Assembly (NCBI RefSeq): GCF_030815415.1
Contig: NZ_JAUSWW010000001.1
Span: 2,294,001-2,358,000 of the forward strand
Direction of reading: 5' to 3'
DNA from: Streptomyces canus
Lineage (GTDB): Bacteria; Actinomycetota; Actinomycetes; Streptomycetales; Streptomycetaceae
Length of the DNA: 64,000 nt
Under the pieces are notes generated by a model, which saw only the letters and a program-made list of their open reading frames with translations, was not told the origin of the DNA and ran no database searches. Each line of letters starts with the position of its first letter. The first letter of the stretch is position 1. Made by a program: the position numbers and the translations under genes. Of the stretch, positions 18,335 through 27,252 are shown piece by piece.

Positions 18335-18350
18335 TCTTCGCTGTGCGGTG

Positions 18351-19712
18351 TCAGGCTCCCGGTGTGTACGCCTCGGCCACCTCGGACGCCTCCGCCTCCC
18401 GTACGACCTTCATGCCGCCCGTCACGCCCTTGTCGGGCTGAAGGATCACGCTCTGCCGGGAGGACGCGGACTTGGGGTCGGTGAAGTCCTGGGCGATGCC
18501 GAAGCCGACGTCGAAGGAGTCGATGGCCAACAGGGCCTTGTCGACGCCCTCCCTGGTGAGGTCCTTGGTCTCGCAGGCCTTCTTCAGTGCCTCGCCGAAG
18601 GCCGACACGGCGGTCCAGCCGGCGACGATGCCGTTGTCGAGGGCGTCCTTCGGGTAGGCCGCCTGATAGTCGGCGACGAGCTTCTTCGCCTCCGGGGTGT
18701 CCGCGCCGATCGGGAGCGAGGGCGAGGCCACGTAGTAGTTCTTCATCAGGGCCGGTCCCGCCTGGGTGGCCAGGAGCTGGGGCGCGAAGGCCGAGTTGTT
18801 GCCGATGATCGGCACGTCGAAGCCACCGGCCGCCGCGACGCCGACGAGCGAAGCCGCCTGGCGCGGGCCCGCGCTGATGACGATCCCCTTGACGCCGGCC
18901 TGCTTGAGAGCCGCGACCTGGGCGGTCATGTCGTTGTCGGTGGGCTTGATCTTCTGCTCGACGACGGTCAGCCCCTTCTCCTTCGCGATGTGCTTCGAGC
19001 CGACCAGGGCGCTCTCGCCGTAGTCGCCCTCGAAGTACACATGGCCGATCTTGTCGCCCTTCCTGACGCCCTTCTCCTGGACCAGGAAGTCGACGGCGTT
19101 GATCGTCTCGATGTCGTACGTGGAGCCGATGACCCGGATGTACGGGCTGCCGAGCAGCGCCGACGACCACGCCTGCGGCAGCACGAGCCCCTTGTCCTGG
19201 CCGTCGACGCGCTGCTTGACCGCGGCGACGAACGGGGAGCCGATGAACTGCGCGAAGCCCAGCACCTTCGGCTCCAGCTCGGTGTAGCCGGAGACGGCCT
19301 TCTGCGGGTCGTAGCCGTGGTCGCGGACCGTCAGGCGGACCTTGTAGCCGCAGACACCGCCGTCGGCGTTCAGCTGCTTCACATACAGCTGCTGGGCCTG
19401 GGTGACGCTCTTGCCGAGGGTGGCGTAGACGCCGGTCATGTCGGTGAGGGCACCGAGGGTGATCGTCCTGCCGGAGATGCCGTCGCCGGTCTTCACCCCG
19501 CCCGCCGACTGTGTGTCACCGTCCCCATTTTCGGCGTTCTTGGCCTTTGAGCTGCATCCCGCCAGTACGAGCAGTGCGGCGAGCGCGCCCGCGGCGGCCC
19601 TAGGGCCTGTCCGGCGGATCATGCCGGCGTCGCGAGGCCTGGCCAAGAAGCGCCGTTTCTTGCAGCTGGCCTGATCCGCCGGACAGGCCCTGGCCGCGTA
19701 CGTCCTGTTCAT
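18351..19712 (-). CDS. Branched-chain amino acid ABC transporter, substrate-binding lipoprotein
   Basis: A type I periplasmic-binding-fold protein of the LivJ/LivK family, anchored outside the membrane. The lipobox is LVLAGC, with lipidated Cys near residue 53 counting from ATG 19712. Family features include ITLGALTDMTGVYATLGKSVTQAQQLY and a two-lobed domain to the C-terminus. ATG 19712 overlaps the livM stop (ATGA) and follows GGGGAGGAACG, so it is the natural start, yet it gives an abnormal 52-residue leader. Codons 8-37 come from a 90-bp palindromic repeat (19602-19691) that keeps the frame open and also offers an internal ATG at 19622. The ligand may be a branched-chain amino acid or related compound. 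Confidence 0.87.
   Translation of the reverse strand: MNRTYAARACPADQASCKKRRFLARPRDAGMIRRTGPRAAAGALAALLVLAGCSSKAKNAENGDGDTQSAGGVKTGDGISGRTITLGALTDMTGVYATLGKSVTQAQQLYVKQLNADGGVCGYKVRLTVRDHGYDPQKAVSGYTELEPKVLGFAQFIGSPFVAAVKQRVDGQDKGLVLPQAWSSALLGSPYIRVIGSTYDIETINAVDFLVQEKGVRKGDKIGHVYFEGDYGESALVGSKHIAKEKGLTVVEQKIKPTDNDMTAQVAALKQAGVKGIVISAGPRQAASLVGVAAAGGFDVPIIGNNSAFAPQLLATQAGPALMKNYYVASPSLPIGADTPEAKKLVADYQAAYPKDALDNGIVAGWTAVSAFGEALKKACETKDLTREGVDKALLAIDSFDVGFGIAQDFTDPKSASSRQSVILQPDKGVTGGMKVVREAEASEVAEAYTPGA
19602..19691. repeat. 90-bp palindromic repeat inserted in the signal-peptide region
   Basis: Perfect 20-bp terminal inverted repeats, AGGGCCTGTCCGGCGGATCA at 19602-19621 and its complement at 19672-19691. 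Between them are a near-palindromic AAGAAGCGCCGTTTCTT core and GGCC-rich arms. Total length is exactly 90 bp, so 30 codons are added without a stop in the reading frame of the binding-protein gene. It has no coding capacity of its own and resembles a miniature inverted-repeat element. Confidence 0.8.
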
Positions 19713-20830
19713 CGTTCCTCCCCTGAATGAGTGGTGACGCGACGCCGGGCGGCCATCCTGACCAGGCCGCCGGGCAGGAACAGCACCACCAGCACGACGG
19801 CGGCGCCGTAGAGATACCGGGATGCCTCGCCCGGTGCGATCCCGCCCGTGCCGGGGGCGGAGACCAGGGGCAGAGCATCGCTGTAGCGGGTCAGCAGCTG
19901 CGGTAGCAGGGAGACGAAGACCGCCCCCGCGACCGCGCCGGAGACCGAGCCGAGCCCGCCGATGACGATCATGGCGAGGTATTCGAGGGACAGCGTGATG
20001 CCGAAGTAGTCGGGCACGGTCCGCTGGAAGACCAGGGCGAGGAGCACACCCGCCAGCCCGGCGTACATCGACGACAGCACGAAGACGGCGGCCCGGTGCC
20101 GGGCCACGGGTACGCCGATCACTCCGGCGGCGATGCGGTGGTCGCGGATGGCGTTCATGGCCCGGCCCGGACGGCCGCGCAGGACGCCGCGGGCGAACAG
20201 CGCGCCGGCCAGGAGGACTGCCAGACCGGCGTACCAGAGTTTCTCCGCCGATCCGAACGGCACGGCGGCCACGAGGAGTTCACGGTCGTCGAAGGTGAGA
20301 CCGAAGAGGTTCAGCGGCGGCACGTCACGACCGTTCGCCCCGCCGGTCAGATCGTGGGCGTTGAACATGACGTGCTGTCCGATGAAGACGAGCGCGAGCG
20401 TGGCGATGCCGAGGTAGGCGCCGCTGAGCCGCCCGGAGATGGGGCTGAACAGCCCGCCGGCCACCCCCGCGACCAGCACCGCCAGCACGGCCGCCAGCCA
20501 TGTCGGCAGGCCGAGCCCGGTCAGGCCGTCGCCGCCGTCGGCCGCGAACACGCAGTAGGAGTAGGCGCCGACGGCGAGGAAGAAGGCATGGCCCATGGAG
20601 AGCTGCCCGGTGGCGCCGGTGAGGAGGTTGATGCCGATCGCGCCGATGGCCGCGGCCATGGTGAAGAGCCCGGCCTGGAGCCAGAAGCGGTCGAGGTAGA
20701 AGGGGAGGGCGAGGAGCAGGACCGCTCCGACGGCCCCGACGCAGAAGCGGGGGCTCGTGAGCCGGGCGGGGCGGCGGCGGATGCCGGACGGTGCTTCGCG
20801 GGCCTTGTCGCGGCCGAGAACCTCAGACAC
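19709..20830 (-). CDS. livM: Branched-chain amino acid ABC transporter permease LivM-type
   Basis: A 373-residue inner-membrane permease with about ten hydrophobic segments. The LivM-type signature is present: GINLLTGATGQLSMGHAFFLAVGAYSY near the N-terminal third and the cytoplasmic coupling region RDHRIAAGVIGVPVARHRAAVFVLSSMYAGLAGVL. It pairs with the LivH-type permease to form the translocation channel. A basic N-terminal tail (IRRRPARLTSPRF) precedes TM1. The start overlaps the livH end by eight bases and the stop overlaps the binding-protein start by four. Confidence 0.92.
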   Translation of the reverse strand: MSEVLGRDKAREAPSGIRRRPARLTSPRFCVGAVGAVLLLALPFYLDRFWLQAGLFTMAAAIGAIGINLLTGATGQLSMGHAFFLAVGAYSYCVFAADGGDGLTGLGLPTWLAAVLAVLVAGVAGGLFSPISGRLSGAYLGIATLALVFIGQHVMFNAHDLTGGANGRDVPPLNLFGLTFDDRELLVAAVPFGSAEKLWYAGLAVLLAGALFARGVLRGRPGRAMNAIRDHRIAAGVIGVPVARHRAAVFVLSSMYAGLAGVLLALVFQRTVPDYFGITLSLEYLAMIVIGGLGSVSGAVAGAVFVSLLPQLLTRYSDALPLVSAPGTGGIAPGEASRYLYGAAVVLVVLFLPGGLVRMAARRRVTTHSGEER

Positions 20831-21713
20831 GGGCCAGCTCCTTCGTCCCGAACAGCCCGGCCGGGCGGATGAGCAGGATCACGACCATCACGAGGTACGG
20901 CGCCAGGTCTCCGAGCCCACGCCCGAGGAACGACAGGTCGCTCTGGTAGCCCGTCGCCAGCGACTCCGTGATGCCGACCAGCAGTCCGCCCACCAGCGCG
21001 CCCGTCGTGGAGTCCAGCCCGCCGAGGATCGCGGCAGGGAAGGCCTTGAGCGCGGCCAGCGAGGTGGCCCGTTCCAGTCCCGGCGTCGGAAAGACGGTGA
21101 GGAACAGTGCGGCCACCGCGGCGAGTCCCCCGGCCACCGCCCACGCTCCCAGCGACACCCGGCCCAGCCGTACGCCCATCAGGGCCGCCGTCTCCGCGCT
21201 CTCCGCGGCCGCCCGCATCGCCACGCCCCACGAGGTGTACCGGAAGACCAGCAGGAACGCGGTGATGAGCAGCGCCGCCGCCACGAACGCGGCGATCCGC
21301 GTGTGGGCGAGGGAGATCGGCCCGAGCTTGAGCACGGCGTCCCCCCACGGGTCCCCGAGCGGCAGCACGTCGGTGCCCATACGACGGGTCAGTTCGGTGG
21401 TGAGCAGGATGTCGACCCCGATGGTGACGATGGCGAGGACGCTGTGGTCGGAGCCCCGGTAGCGCCGCATCACCAGGAACTCCACCGCCGCGCCGACCAC
21501 GGCCGCGCTCGCGATCCCGACGAGCAACGCGGGCCAGAAGCCGAGGTCGTCGTGGAGGGTCGCGGTGACATAGCCGCCCGCGAGCAGCAGCGAGGCGTGG
21601 GCGAAGTTGACGACCTCGGTGGCCCGGAAGATCACCACGAAGCCGAGCGCGATGAGCGCGTACACGGAGCCCAGCGAGACGCCGTTGAGGAGGATCTCGG
21701 CGAAGGTGCTCAT
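20823..21713 (-). CDS. livH: Branched-chain amino acid ABC transporter permease LivH-type
   Basis: A 296-residue membrane permease. The N-terminus reads AEILLNGVSLGSVYALIALGFVVIFRATEVVNFAHASLLLAGGYV, the hallmark of LivH proteins, and EAEIxR-type coupling is seen as MRAAAESAETAALMGVRLGRV. Eight or so transmembrane helices. The start overlaps the stop of livG by four bases (ATGA), so the operon is translationally coupled. Confidence 0.92.
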   Translation of the reverse strand: MSTFAEILLNGVSLGSVYALIALGFVVIFRATEVVNFAHASLLLAGGYVTATLHDDLGFWPALLVGIASAAVVGAAVEFLVMRRYRGSDHSVLAIVTIGVDILLTTELTRRMGTDVLPLGDPWGDAVLKLGPISLAHTRIAAFVAAALLITAFLLVFRYTSWGVAMRAAAESAETAALMGVRLGRVSLGAWAVAGGLAAVAALFLTVFPTPGLERATSLAALKAFPAAILGGLDSTTGALVGGLLVGITESLATGYQSDLSFLGRGLGDLAPYLVMVVILLIRPAGLFGTKELARV

Positions 21714-22474
21714 GACGCCTCCCCCAGGTACGCCCGTACGACGGCCGGATCGTTCTGTACGTCGGCGGGGGCGCCGTCGGCGATCCGGCGCCCGAAGTCG
21801 AGTACGGTCACGGCGTCCGCGAGCCGCATCACCACCCCCATGTCGTGTTCCACCAGCACGATCGAGATACCGAGCCCGTCACGGACGCCCGCGATGACGG
21901 CGGCCGTCCGGCGCCGCTCATCGGCGGTCATCCCGGCGACGGGCTCGTCGAGAAGCAGCAGGCGCGGCTCCATGCAGAGCGCGCGGGCGAGTTCGGCGAG
22001 CTTCTGCTGCCCGTACGGCAGGGAGCCCGCCGGGCGGTCCAGACAGTCCGCGATGCCGACGAACTCGGCGATCTCGCGGACGCGTTCACGGTGCGCCCGT
22101 TCCTCTCGTGCGGCCGAGGGCAGCCGCAGTCCCGCCGCCAGGAAGCCGGTTCGGGTCAGCCGGTGCCTGCCGAGGAGCAGGCTGTCCTCGACCGAGGCGA
22201 GGGGCGGCAGGGCGAGGTTCTGGAAGATGCGGGCGACGCCGAGGCCGGCGATGCGGTGCGCGGGCATGCCGGTGAGCTCGTGGTCGCCGAAGCGGACGCT
22301 GCCCGCGGTGGCCCGGTAGACGCCGGACAGGACGTTGAAGCAGGTGGACTTTCCGGCGCCGTTGGGGCCGATGAGGGCGTGCACGGTGCCGGGGCGGACG
22401 GTGAAGCTGACGTCGTCGAGTGCGGTGAGGCCCGCGAACCGGACGGTCAGGTCGCGTACGGCGAGGGTGTCCAT
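21710..22474 (-). CDS. livG: Branched-chain amino acid ABC transporter ATP-binding protein LivG-type
   Basis: A 254-residue ABC ATPase. Walker A is GPNGAGKST, the Q-loop region is ARIFQNLALPPLASVEDSLLLG, the signature is LPYGQQKLAELARALCMEP (YGQQ replaces the usual LSGGQ, as is normal for LivG), Walker B is LLLLDEPVAGM, and the H-loop is VEHDMGVVM. It energises uptake with the LivF-type subunit. It starts four bases after the livF stop. Confidence 0.93.
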   Translation of the reverse strand: MDTLAVRDLTVRFAGLTALDDVSFTVRPGTVHALIGPNGAGKSTCFNVLSGVYRATAGSVRFGDHELTGMPAHRIAGLGVARIFQNLALPPLASVEDSLLLGRHRLTRTGFLAAGLRLPSAAREERAHRERVREIAEFVGIADCLDRPAGSLPYGQQKLAELARALCMEPRLLLLDEPVAGMTADERRRTAAVIAGVRDGLGISIVLVEHDMGVVMRLADAVTVLDFGRRIADGAPADVQNDPAVVRAYLGEAS

Positions 22475-22478
22475 CGGC

Positions 22479-23273
22479 TCACCCCTTCCACGGGGTGAGT
22501 GTGCGTCCTACGACCTGGTCGGCGTCGGCCGCCGCGTCCTCGTAGACCACGCCGAGGTAGCGGCGGCGGACCTCGTCGGAGGCGGCCAGTTCGGCGGCCG
22601 GGCCGGACAGGGTCACCTCGCCGACCTCGAGGACGTACGCGCGCGTGGCGAGCCGCAGGGCGAGGGCGGCGTTCTGTTCGACGAGGAGGACCGACGTGCC
22701 CTGTTCGTTGATCTCGCGGACCGTGTCGGCGATCCGCTGGGCCATGAGCGGGGCGAGGCCCAGGGAGGGCTCGTCGAGGAGCAGGACCTTCGGGACGGCC
22801 ATCAGGGCCCGGGCGACGGCGAGCATCTGCTGTTCGCCGCCGGAGAGCAGGCCCGCGCGCTGCTGTGCGCGCTCCGCGAGGACGGGGAAGAGTTCGTGGA
22901 CGCGGGCGAGGGCTTTCGGCCGGCCCGCCCGGCAGCCGCCGAGGCTGCCGGCGCGCAGGTTGTCGGCGACCGTCATCCGGGAGAACACCTGCCTGCCTTC
23001 CGGCACATGGGACACCCCGGCCGCCACCACCCGGTCCGGCGCGAGCCCGTCCAGGCGGCGGTCGTCCAGACGTACCTCGCCCTCGGTGACCGTGCCGCCG
23101 TGGAAGGACAGCGTGCGGCTGATCGCCCGCAGCAGCGTCGACTTGCCCGCGCCGTTGGAGCCGAGCACCGTCACCACGCTCCCCTCGGGCACCTGAAGGG
23201 ACACCCGGCGCAGGGCGCGTACGGGCCCGTATCCCACCGAAAGCTCCCGCACCACGAGTCCGGATCCGCCCAT
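22479..23273 (-). CDS. livF: Branched-chain amino acid ABC transporter ATP-binding protein LivF-type
   Basis: A 264-residue ABC ATPase, the first gene of the five-gene operon. Walker A GSNGAGKST, signature LLSGGEQQMLAVARALM, Walker B VLLLDEPSLGL, H-loop VEQNAALAL. ATG 23273 is chosen because GAGGGGAAGTTC lies just before it; GTG 23294 in frame is less likely. The order livF-livG-livH-livM-binding protein is complete, so the cassette should be a functional importer. Confidence 0.92.
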   Translation of the reverse strand: MGGSGLVVRELSVGYGPVRALRRVSLQVPEGSVVTVLGSNGAGKSTLLRAISRTLSFHGGTVTEGEVRLDDRRLDGLAPDRVVAAGVSHVPEGRQVFSRMTVADNLRAGSLGGCRAGRPKALARVHELFPVLAERAQQRAGLLSGGEQQMLAVARALMAVPKVLLLDEPSLGLAPLMAQRIADTVREINEQGTSVLLVEQNAALALRLATRAYVLEVGEVTLSGPAAELAASDEVRRRYLGVVYEDAAADADQVVGRTLTPWKG

Positions 23274-23382
23274 GAACTTCCCCTCTGCCCTCACTCCGTG
23301 TGGCGCTCACCCCAGCACCGGTGCGAGCGCGCGTCCACGGCCCGTGGCAATGTCGCGGCGGGTGCCCAGCGGCCCGGTGCCT

Positions 23383-23404
23383 GTGTTGTGCGCGCGCACA
23401 ACAC
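23383..23404. promoter_or_regulatory. 22-bp perfect palindrome between livF and the PucR-type gene
   Basis: Arms GTGTTGTG and CACAACAC flank CGCGCG, giving a 22-base perfect palindrome in the 181-base divergent intergenic region, 50 bases before the regulator's ATG. Its symmetry and position fit an operator controlling one or both directions. Confidence 0.6.
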
Positions 23405-23454
23405 CGCGTGTCAGGGGCCTGTGCGGGGGCCCGCCCCGATGGCATCCTCCGGGC

Positions 23455-24651
23455 ATGGGTGGGCGAAGGCTGCGGACCGGGCACGACTGGAAACTGCTCG
23501 CGGAGTCCTGCACGGCTCTGCTGGAACGGGTGCCCGAGCTCGTCGACGAGCACCTACGGCAACTGGCCGAGCACTCCCCCGTCTACGCGGGAGTGCTCGC
23601 GCCCGACCTCCAGTGGCGGGAGGCGGAGGAGGCGATCCGGATCGGCATCGAGACCCTTTCGGCGCCACGGGAGTCGCCCCGCCGCGACCTGGAGCACGCC
23701 GAGGACCTGGGCCGGCACCGGGCCCAGCAGGGGCTGCCGCTGGATCTGCTGGTGCACGCCTATCGCAACGCCGGCTATCTGGTGTGGGACGCGCTGGTGG
23801 AGGGCGCCGCGGGGCGGGAACCGGAGCGGCTGGCGGCGCTGATGCGGTCGGCGACGGTGGTGTGGTCGGCGGTGGACGCGCAGACCCAGACGGCGTCGGA
23901 GGCGTACCGGGCGACCGAGGCGGAGCTGCGCCGGCGTACCGACGAACAGTTGCAGGCGCTGCTCGACGCGCTGCTCGAGGGGCAGGCGACGCCGGGGCTG
24001 GCGGCGCGGGCGGCCGCGGGGCTCGATCTGCCGGAGCACGGCCCTTACGCGGTGGTGGTCCTGCGGGCGGTGCGGCGGGATGCGCACGGGCAGCCGTTGC
24101 GGGGAGCGGGGTTCCGGTTCATCTGGCGGATGCGCGCGGACTGCGAGATCGGGGTCGTCGCGCTGACCCCCGGCCAGGGGCTGGACGGAGTGGCCCAGGC
24201 GCTGGACGGGCGGTGCTCGGGGCCCGGCGGGATCAGTCCGGTGGTGCCGGGGCTGGCCGAACTGGGGCGGGCCCGGCGGCTCGCGGAACTGGCGCTGCGG
24301 ACGTGTCCGCCGGACGCGAGCGAGGTCGTACGGCTGGATCAGCGGATGCCGACGGCGCTGGTGGTGAGCCAGCCGGAGCTGGCCGACCGGCTGGTGTCGG
24401 ACGTGTTCGGCGAGCTGCTGGCGCTGGAGCCCGCCGACCGGGCCGTGCTCCTGGAGACCCTCGATGTGTGGCTGACGTGCGAGGGCTCCGCGGGGCGGGC
24501 CGCGGGACGGCTGTACTGCCATCGCAACACGGTCTTCAACCGGCTGCGACGACTGGAACAGCTGACGTCCCGGTCGCTGGCCCGGCCCCGGGATCTGATC
24601 GAGATGACGTTGGCGCTGGACGCGTACCGGCTCTCGGGTGCCCGGAGGTGA
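23455..24651 (+). CDS. PucR/CdaR-type helix-turn-helix regulator
   Basis: A 398-residue regulator. The C-terminal HTH_30 domain is clear: LLETLDVWLTCEGSAGRAAGRLYCHRNTVFNRLRRLEQLTSRSL at about 340-385. The middle holds a GGDEF-like CdaR fold, and the N-terminal third is helical (LLERVPELVDEHLRQL, AHRAQQGLPLDLLVHAYRNAG-like), as in RsbRD-N-type sensor domains. Divergence from the liv operon, with a palindrome between, suggests it senses the transported compound and controls uptake; this is inference. Its stop abuts the stop of glycerate kinase. Confidence 0.85.
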   Translation: MGGRRLRTGHDWKLLAESCTALLERVPELVDEHLRQLAEHSPVYAGVLAPDLQWREAEEAIRIGIETLSAPRESPRRDLEHAEDLGRHRAQQGLPLDLLVHAYRNAGYLVWDALVEGAAGREPERLAALMRSATVVWSAVDAQTQTASEAYRATEAELRRRTDEQLQALLDALLEGQATPGLAARAAAGLDLPEHGPYAVVVLRAVRRDAHGQPLRGAGFRFIWRMRADCEIGVVALTPGQGLDGVAQALDGRCSGPGGISPVVPGLAELGRARRLAELALRTCPPDASEVVRLDQRMPTALVVSQPELADRLVSDVFGELLALEPADRAVLLETLDVWLTCEGSAGRAAGRLYCHRNTVFNRLRRLEQLTSRSLARPRDLIEMTLALDAYRLSGARR

Positions 24652-25803
24652 TCAGGTCAGGAAGTCCCGGCCGATCTGCTCCGCCACCCGCTCCAGGATC
24701 GGCCCGGCGTCCGCGATGCACTTCGCCACGTCGGGCTCGATCTCGGTGAGCGGGTACGCCCGCCGGATGCCCGCCCGGCCGAGCGCCTGCGGGGGCAGGG
24801 CCAGGCGGCCGCAGACCGCGATGACCTCCTTGTTCGCGGCGCGGGCCGCGGCGGCGACGCCCGCGGGGGCCTTGCCGTGGAGGGTCTGCTCGTCGAGGGA
24901 GCCCTCGCCGGTGATGACCAGGGTGGCCCGCTCCAGCGCGGGGGCGAAGCCGAGGACGTCGAGCATGACCTCGATGCCGGGGCGGAACCGGGCGCCGACC
25001 AGCAGCGCGCCGTAGCCGATGCCGCCCGCGGCGCCCGCGCCCGGGGAGGCCGCGTGCTCGGCGGCCTTGGCGCCGATGGCGTTCTCCAGCACGCGCGCGT
25101 AGTGGGCGAGGGCCTCGTCGAGGGCCTCCACGTCGTCCGGGGAGGCGCCCTTCTGCGGGCCGTAGACCGCGGGCGCGCCCTTCGGGCCGGTCAGCGGGTT
25201 GTCGACGTCGCTGGCGAGGACCAGCTCGACGTCGGCGAGGCGCGGGTCCAGGCCCGACAGGTCGGCCGTGGCGAGGTCGGCGAGACCGCCGCCGCCCGGG
25301 GCGACCGGCTCGCCGTCCTTGTCGAGGAACCGGGCGCCGAGCGCGGTCAGCATGCCGGCGCCGCCGTCGGTGGTGGCGCTGCCTCCGACGCCGAAGACGA
25401 TCGTGCGGGCGCCCGCGTCGAGCGCGGCCCGCAGCAGCTCGCCGGAGCCGTACGTGGAGGACGTGAGCGGCGCGAAGACGCCCTTGGGGAGGCGCTGGAG
25501 GCCGCTGGCCTCCGCCATCTCCACCACGGCCGTGTCGCCGCGCAGCGCGAAGGCTGCCGTGACCTCCTGGCCGAGGGGCCCGGCGGCCTTGATCTCGTGC
25601 CGCTCGAAGCCGGCCGCGACCGCCGCGTCCACGGTCCCGTCACCGCCGTCGGCCACGGGCAGCGCCTCGACCTCGGCGCCCGGCACGACCCGGCGCAGCC
25701 CGGCCGTCACCCGCTCCGCGACCTGCACGGCCGTCAGCGACCCCTTGAACTTGTCCGCGGCGATGAGCACCCTCTGGGCACCGTTGCCTGCAGCGTTCGC
25801 CAC
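24652..25803 (-). CDS. Glycerate kinase (GlxK/GarK family)
   Basis: A 383-residue kinase of glycerate kinase type 1. It phosphorylates glycerate, feeding glyoxylate-derived carbon into glycolysis. Family motifs: RVLIAADKFKGSLTAVQVAERV at the N-terminus, PVADGGDGTVDA, VFGVGGSATTDGGAGMLTALG, GAAGGIGYGALL and VITGEGSLDEQTLHGKAPAGVA. GTG 25803 is selected because AAGGGGAATGCAAG precedes it. It stands alone. Since the ethylmalonyl-CoA pathway releases glyoxylate, the two may be metabolically linked though not co-transcribed. Confidence 0.92.
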   Translation of the reverse strand: MANAAGNGAQRVLIAADKFKGSLTAVQVAERVTAGLRRVVPGAEVEALPVADGGDGTVDAAVAAGFERHEIKAAGPLGQEVTAAFALRGDTAVVEMAEASGLQRLPKGVFAPLTSSTYGSGELLRAALDAGARTIVFGVGGSATTDGGAGMLTALGARFLDKDGEPVAPGGGGLADLATADLSGLDPRLADVELVLASDVDNPLTGPKGAPAVYGPQKGASPDDVEALDEALAHYARVLENAIGAKAAEHAASPGAGAAGGIGYGALLVGARFRPGIEVMLDVLGFAPALERATLVITGEGSLDEQTLHGKAPAGVAAAARAANKEVIAVCGRLALPPQALGRAGIRRAYPLTEIEPDVAKCIADAGPILERVAEQIGRDFLT

Positions 25804-26075
25804 CTTGCATTCCCCTTGCTCTCCGGGCCTCACGCATGTCAGGCCAGTCGCGCCGCTGCGACCTTAACCGGAGGTGCGCCTCGCCGTCATGCCCCGCCCG
25901 GACCTTGAGAAGCCGCTACGACCCCGCTGTGCGGTGGCCCGGAATCGGGTGCTGCATTTTTCCGGGGGCGTAGACATCGGCGGCTGCCGCCGCGGGCCCC
26001 CGGACCCCCAGCAGAAAAACACGTCCCGCGTGACCGGTGTGGACATCGCTAGGCGAACCTGAGTAAACCGGTCCT

Positions 26076-27146
26076 ATGACCCCTGTGGGTAGCGCACCAG
26101 AGCTCGCCGACCGCGTCCTCGGGGGCTGGCTGGGCCGGATCGCCGGCAACATGCTCGGCAAGCCGGTCGAGCAGGGCGACCTGTGGACGCGGGACCGGAT
26201 CGACCACTATCTGCGGCAGGCCGCCGCCCTGCCGCTGACCGACTATCTGCCCGAGCCGCCCAGCGAGAGCGACGGTTTCGAGCTGCGCCCGGAGTGGCGC
26301 CAGTGCGTGCGCGGCCGGATCCACGGCAGCTGCCGTGACGACGACGTGGACTACGCCATCCTCGGCCTGGACCTGCTGGAGACGCACGGCTTCGCCTTCA
26401 GCACCGAGCAGGTCGGTGACCTGTGGCTGCTCAGGCTGCCGTATCTGCAGACGTTCACGGCGGAACGGGCCGCCTACCGCAACCTCGCCAACGGGCTGAA
26501 ACCGCCGCTGACGGCGACGTACGACAACCCCTACCAGGAGTGGATCGGCGCCCTGATCCGCGCCGACATCTACGGCTGGACCTGCCCCGGCGTCCCGCGC
26601 CGCGCGGCCTCGCTGGCCCGCCGGGACGCGGTGCTGTCGCACACCGGCAACGGTGTGTACGGCGCGATGTGGGCGGCCGCGCTGGTCTCGGCGGCGTTCA
26701 CCGCGCCGACCGTGCGCCACGCCCTGGACCAGGCGCTGACCGTGATCCCGGGGAGCAGCCGCCTTGCCCGGACCGTGCGCCGGGTGATCTCCCTCCACGA
26801 CACCCGGATGACGTGGGAGGACACCCTCGGCACGGTGGCCGAGGAGACCTCCCGGATGGGCTGGATCCACACCGTCCCGAACGCCGCGGTGCTCACCGCC
26901 GGGCTCCTGTACGGCGACGGCGACTTCACCCGCACCGTCACGCTGACGGTCCGCGGCGGTCTGGACACCGACTCCAACGGGGCGACCGCCGGGTCGGTGG
27001 CCGGGGTGCTGAGCGGCGCCGAGGCGATTCCGGCGCAGTGGAAGGAGCCGCTGGAGGACACGGTGCGCAGCGCGGTGTTCGGGTTCGACGGGGTCCGGAT
27101 CAGTGAACTGGCGGAGCGGACACTGCGGTTGGTGGAGGCCGAGTGA
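26076..27146 (+). CDS. ADP-ribosylglycohydrolase-family protein
   Basis: A 356-residue protein of the DraG/ARH fold. The N-terminus reads RVLGGWLGRIAGNMLGKPVEQG, the two metal-site acidic stretches are RDDDVDYAILGLDLLE and GGLDTDSNGATAGSVAGVLSG, and HTGNGVYGAMWAAALVSAAF lies between. These are the di-magnesium ligands expected of ADP-ribose-protein hydrolases. Whether it removes ADP-ribose from a protein, nucleic acid or small molecule is unknown. The 272 bases before it hold no recognisable element. Confidence 0.87.
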   Translation: MTPVGSAPELADRVLGGWLGRIAGNMLGKPVEQGDLWTRDRIDHYLRQAAALPLTDYLPEPPSESDGFELRPEWRQCVRGRIHGSCRDDDVDYAILGLDLLETHGFAFSTEQVGDLWLLRLPYLQTFTAERAAYRNLANGLKPPLTATYDNPYQEWIGALIRADIYGWTCPGVPRRAASLARRDAVLSHTGNGVYGAMWAAALVSAAFTAPTVRHALDQALTVIPGSSRLARTVRRVISLHDTRMTWEDTLGTVAEETSRMGWIHTVPNAAVLTAGLLYGDGDFTRTVTLTVRGGLDTDSNGATAGSVAGVLSGAEAIPAQWKEPLEDTVRSAVFGFDGVRISELAERTLRLVEAE

Positions 27147-27252
27147 CTTCGGCTGCGCGGCGCGCGGGAGGCGTGCGGCCGTGTCCCGCGGGCCTGCGGG
27201 AGCCCCTCGGCGCGCTCTTACCGCTCCGGGACGGCCTGGTTACCCTTCGTGG

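Noticed and set aside
19620..19622. ATG inside the 90-bp repeat as the original start of the binding lipoprotein
   Set aside because: It lacks a ribosome-binding site and lies in the inserted repeat. The ATG at 19712 has an excellent site and is coupled to livM. It may still be used secondarily.
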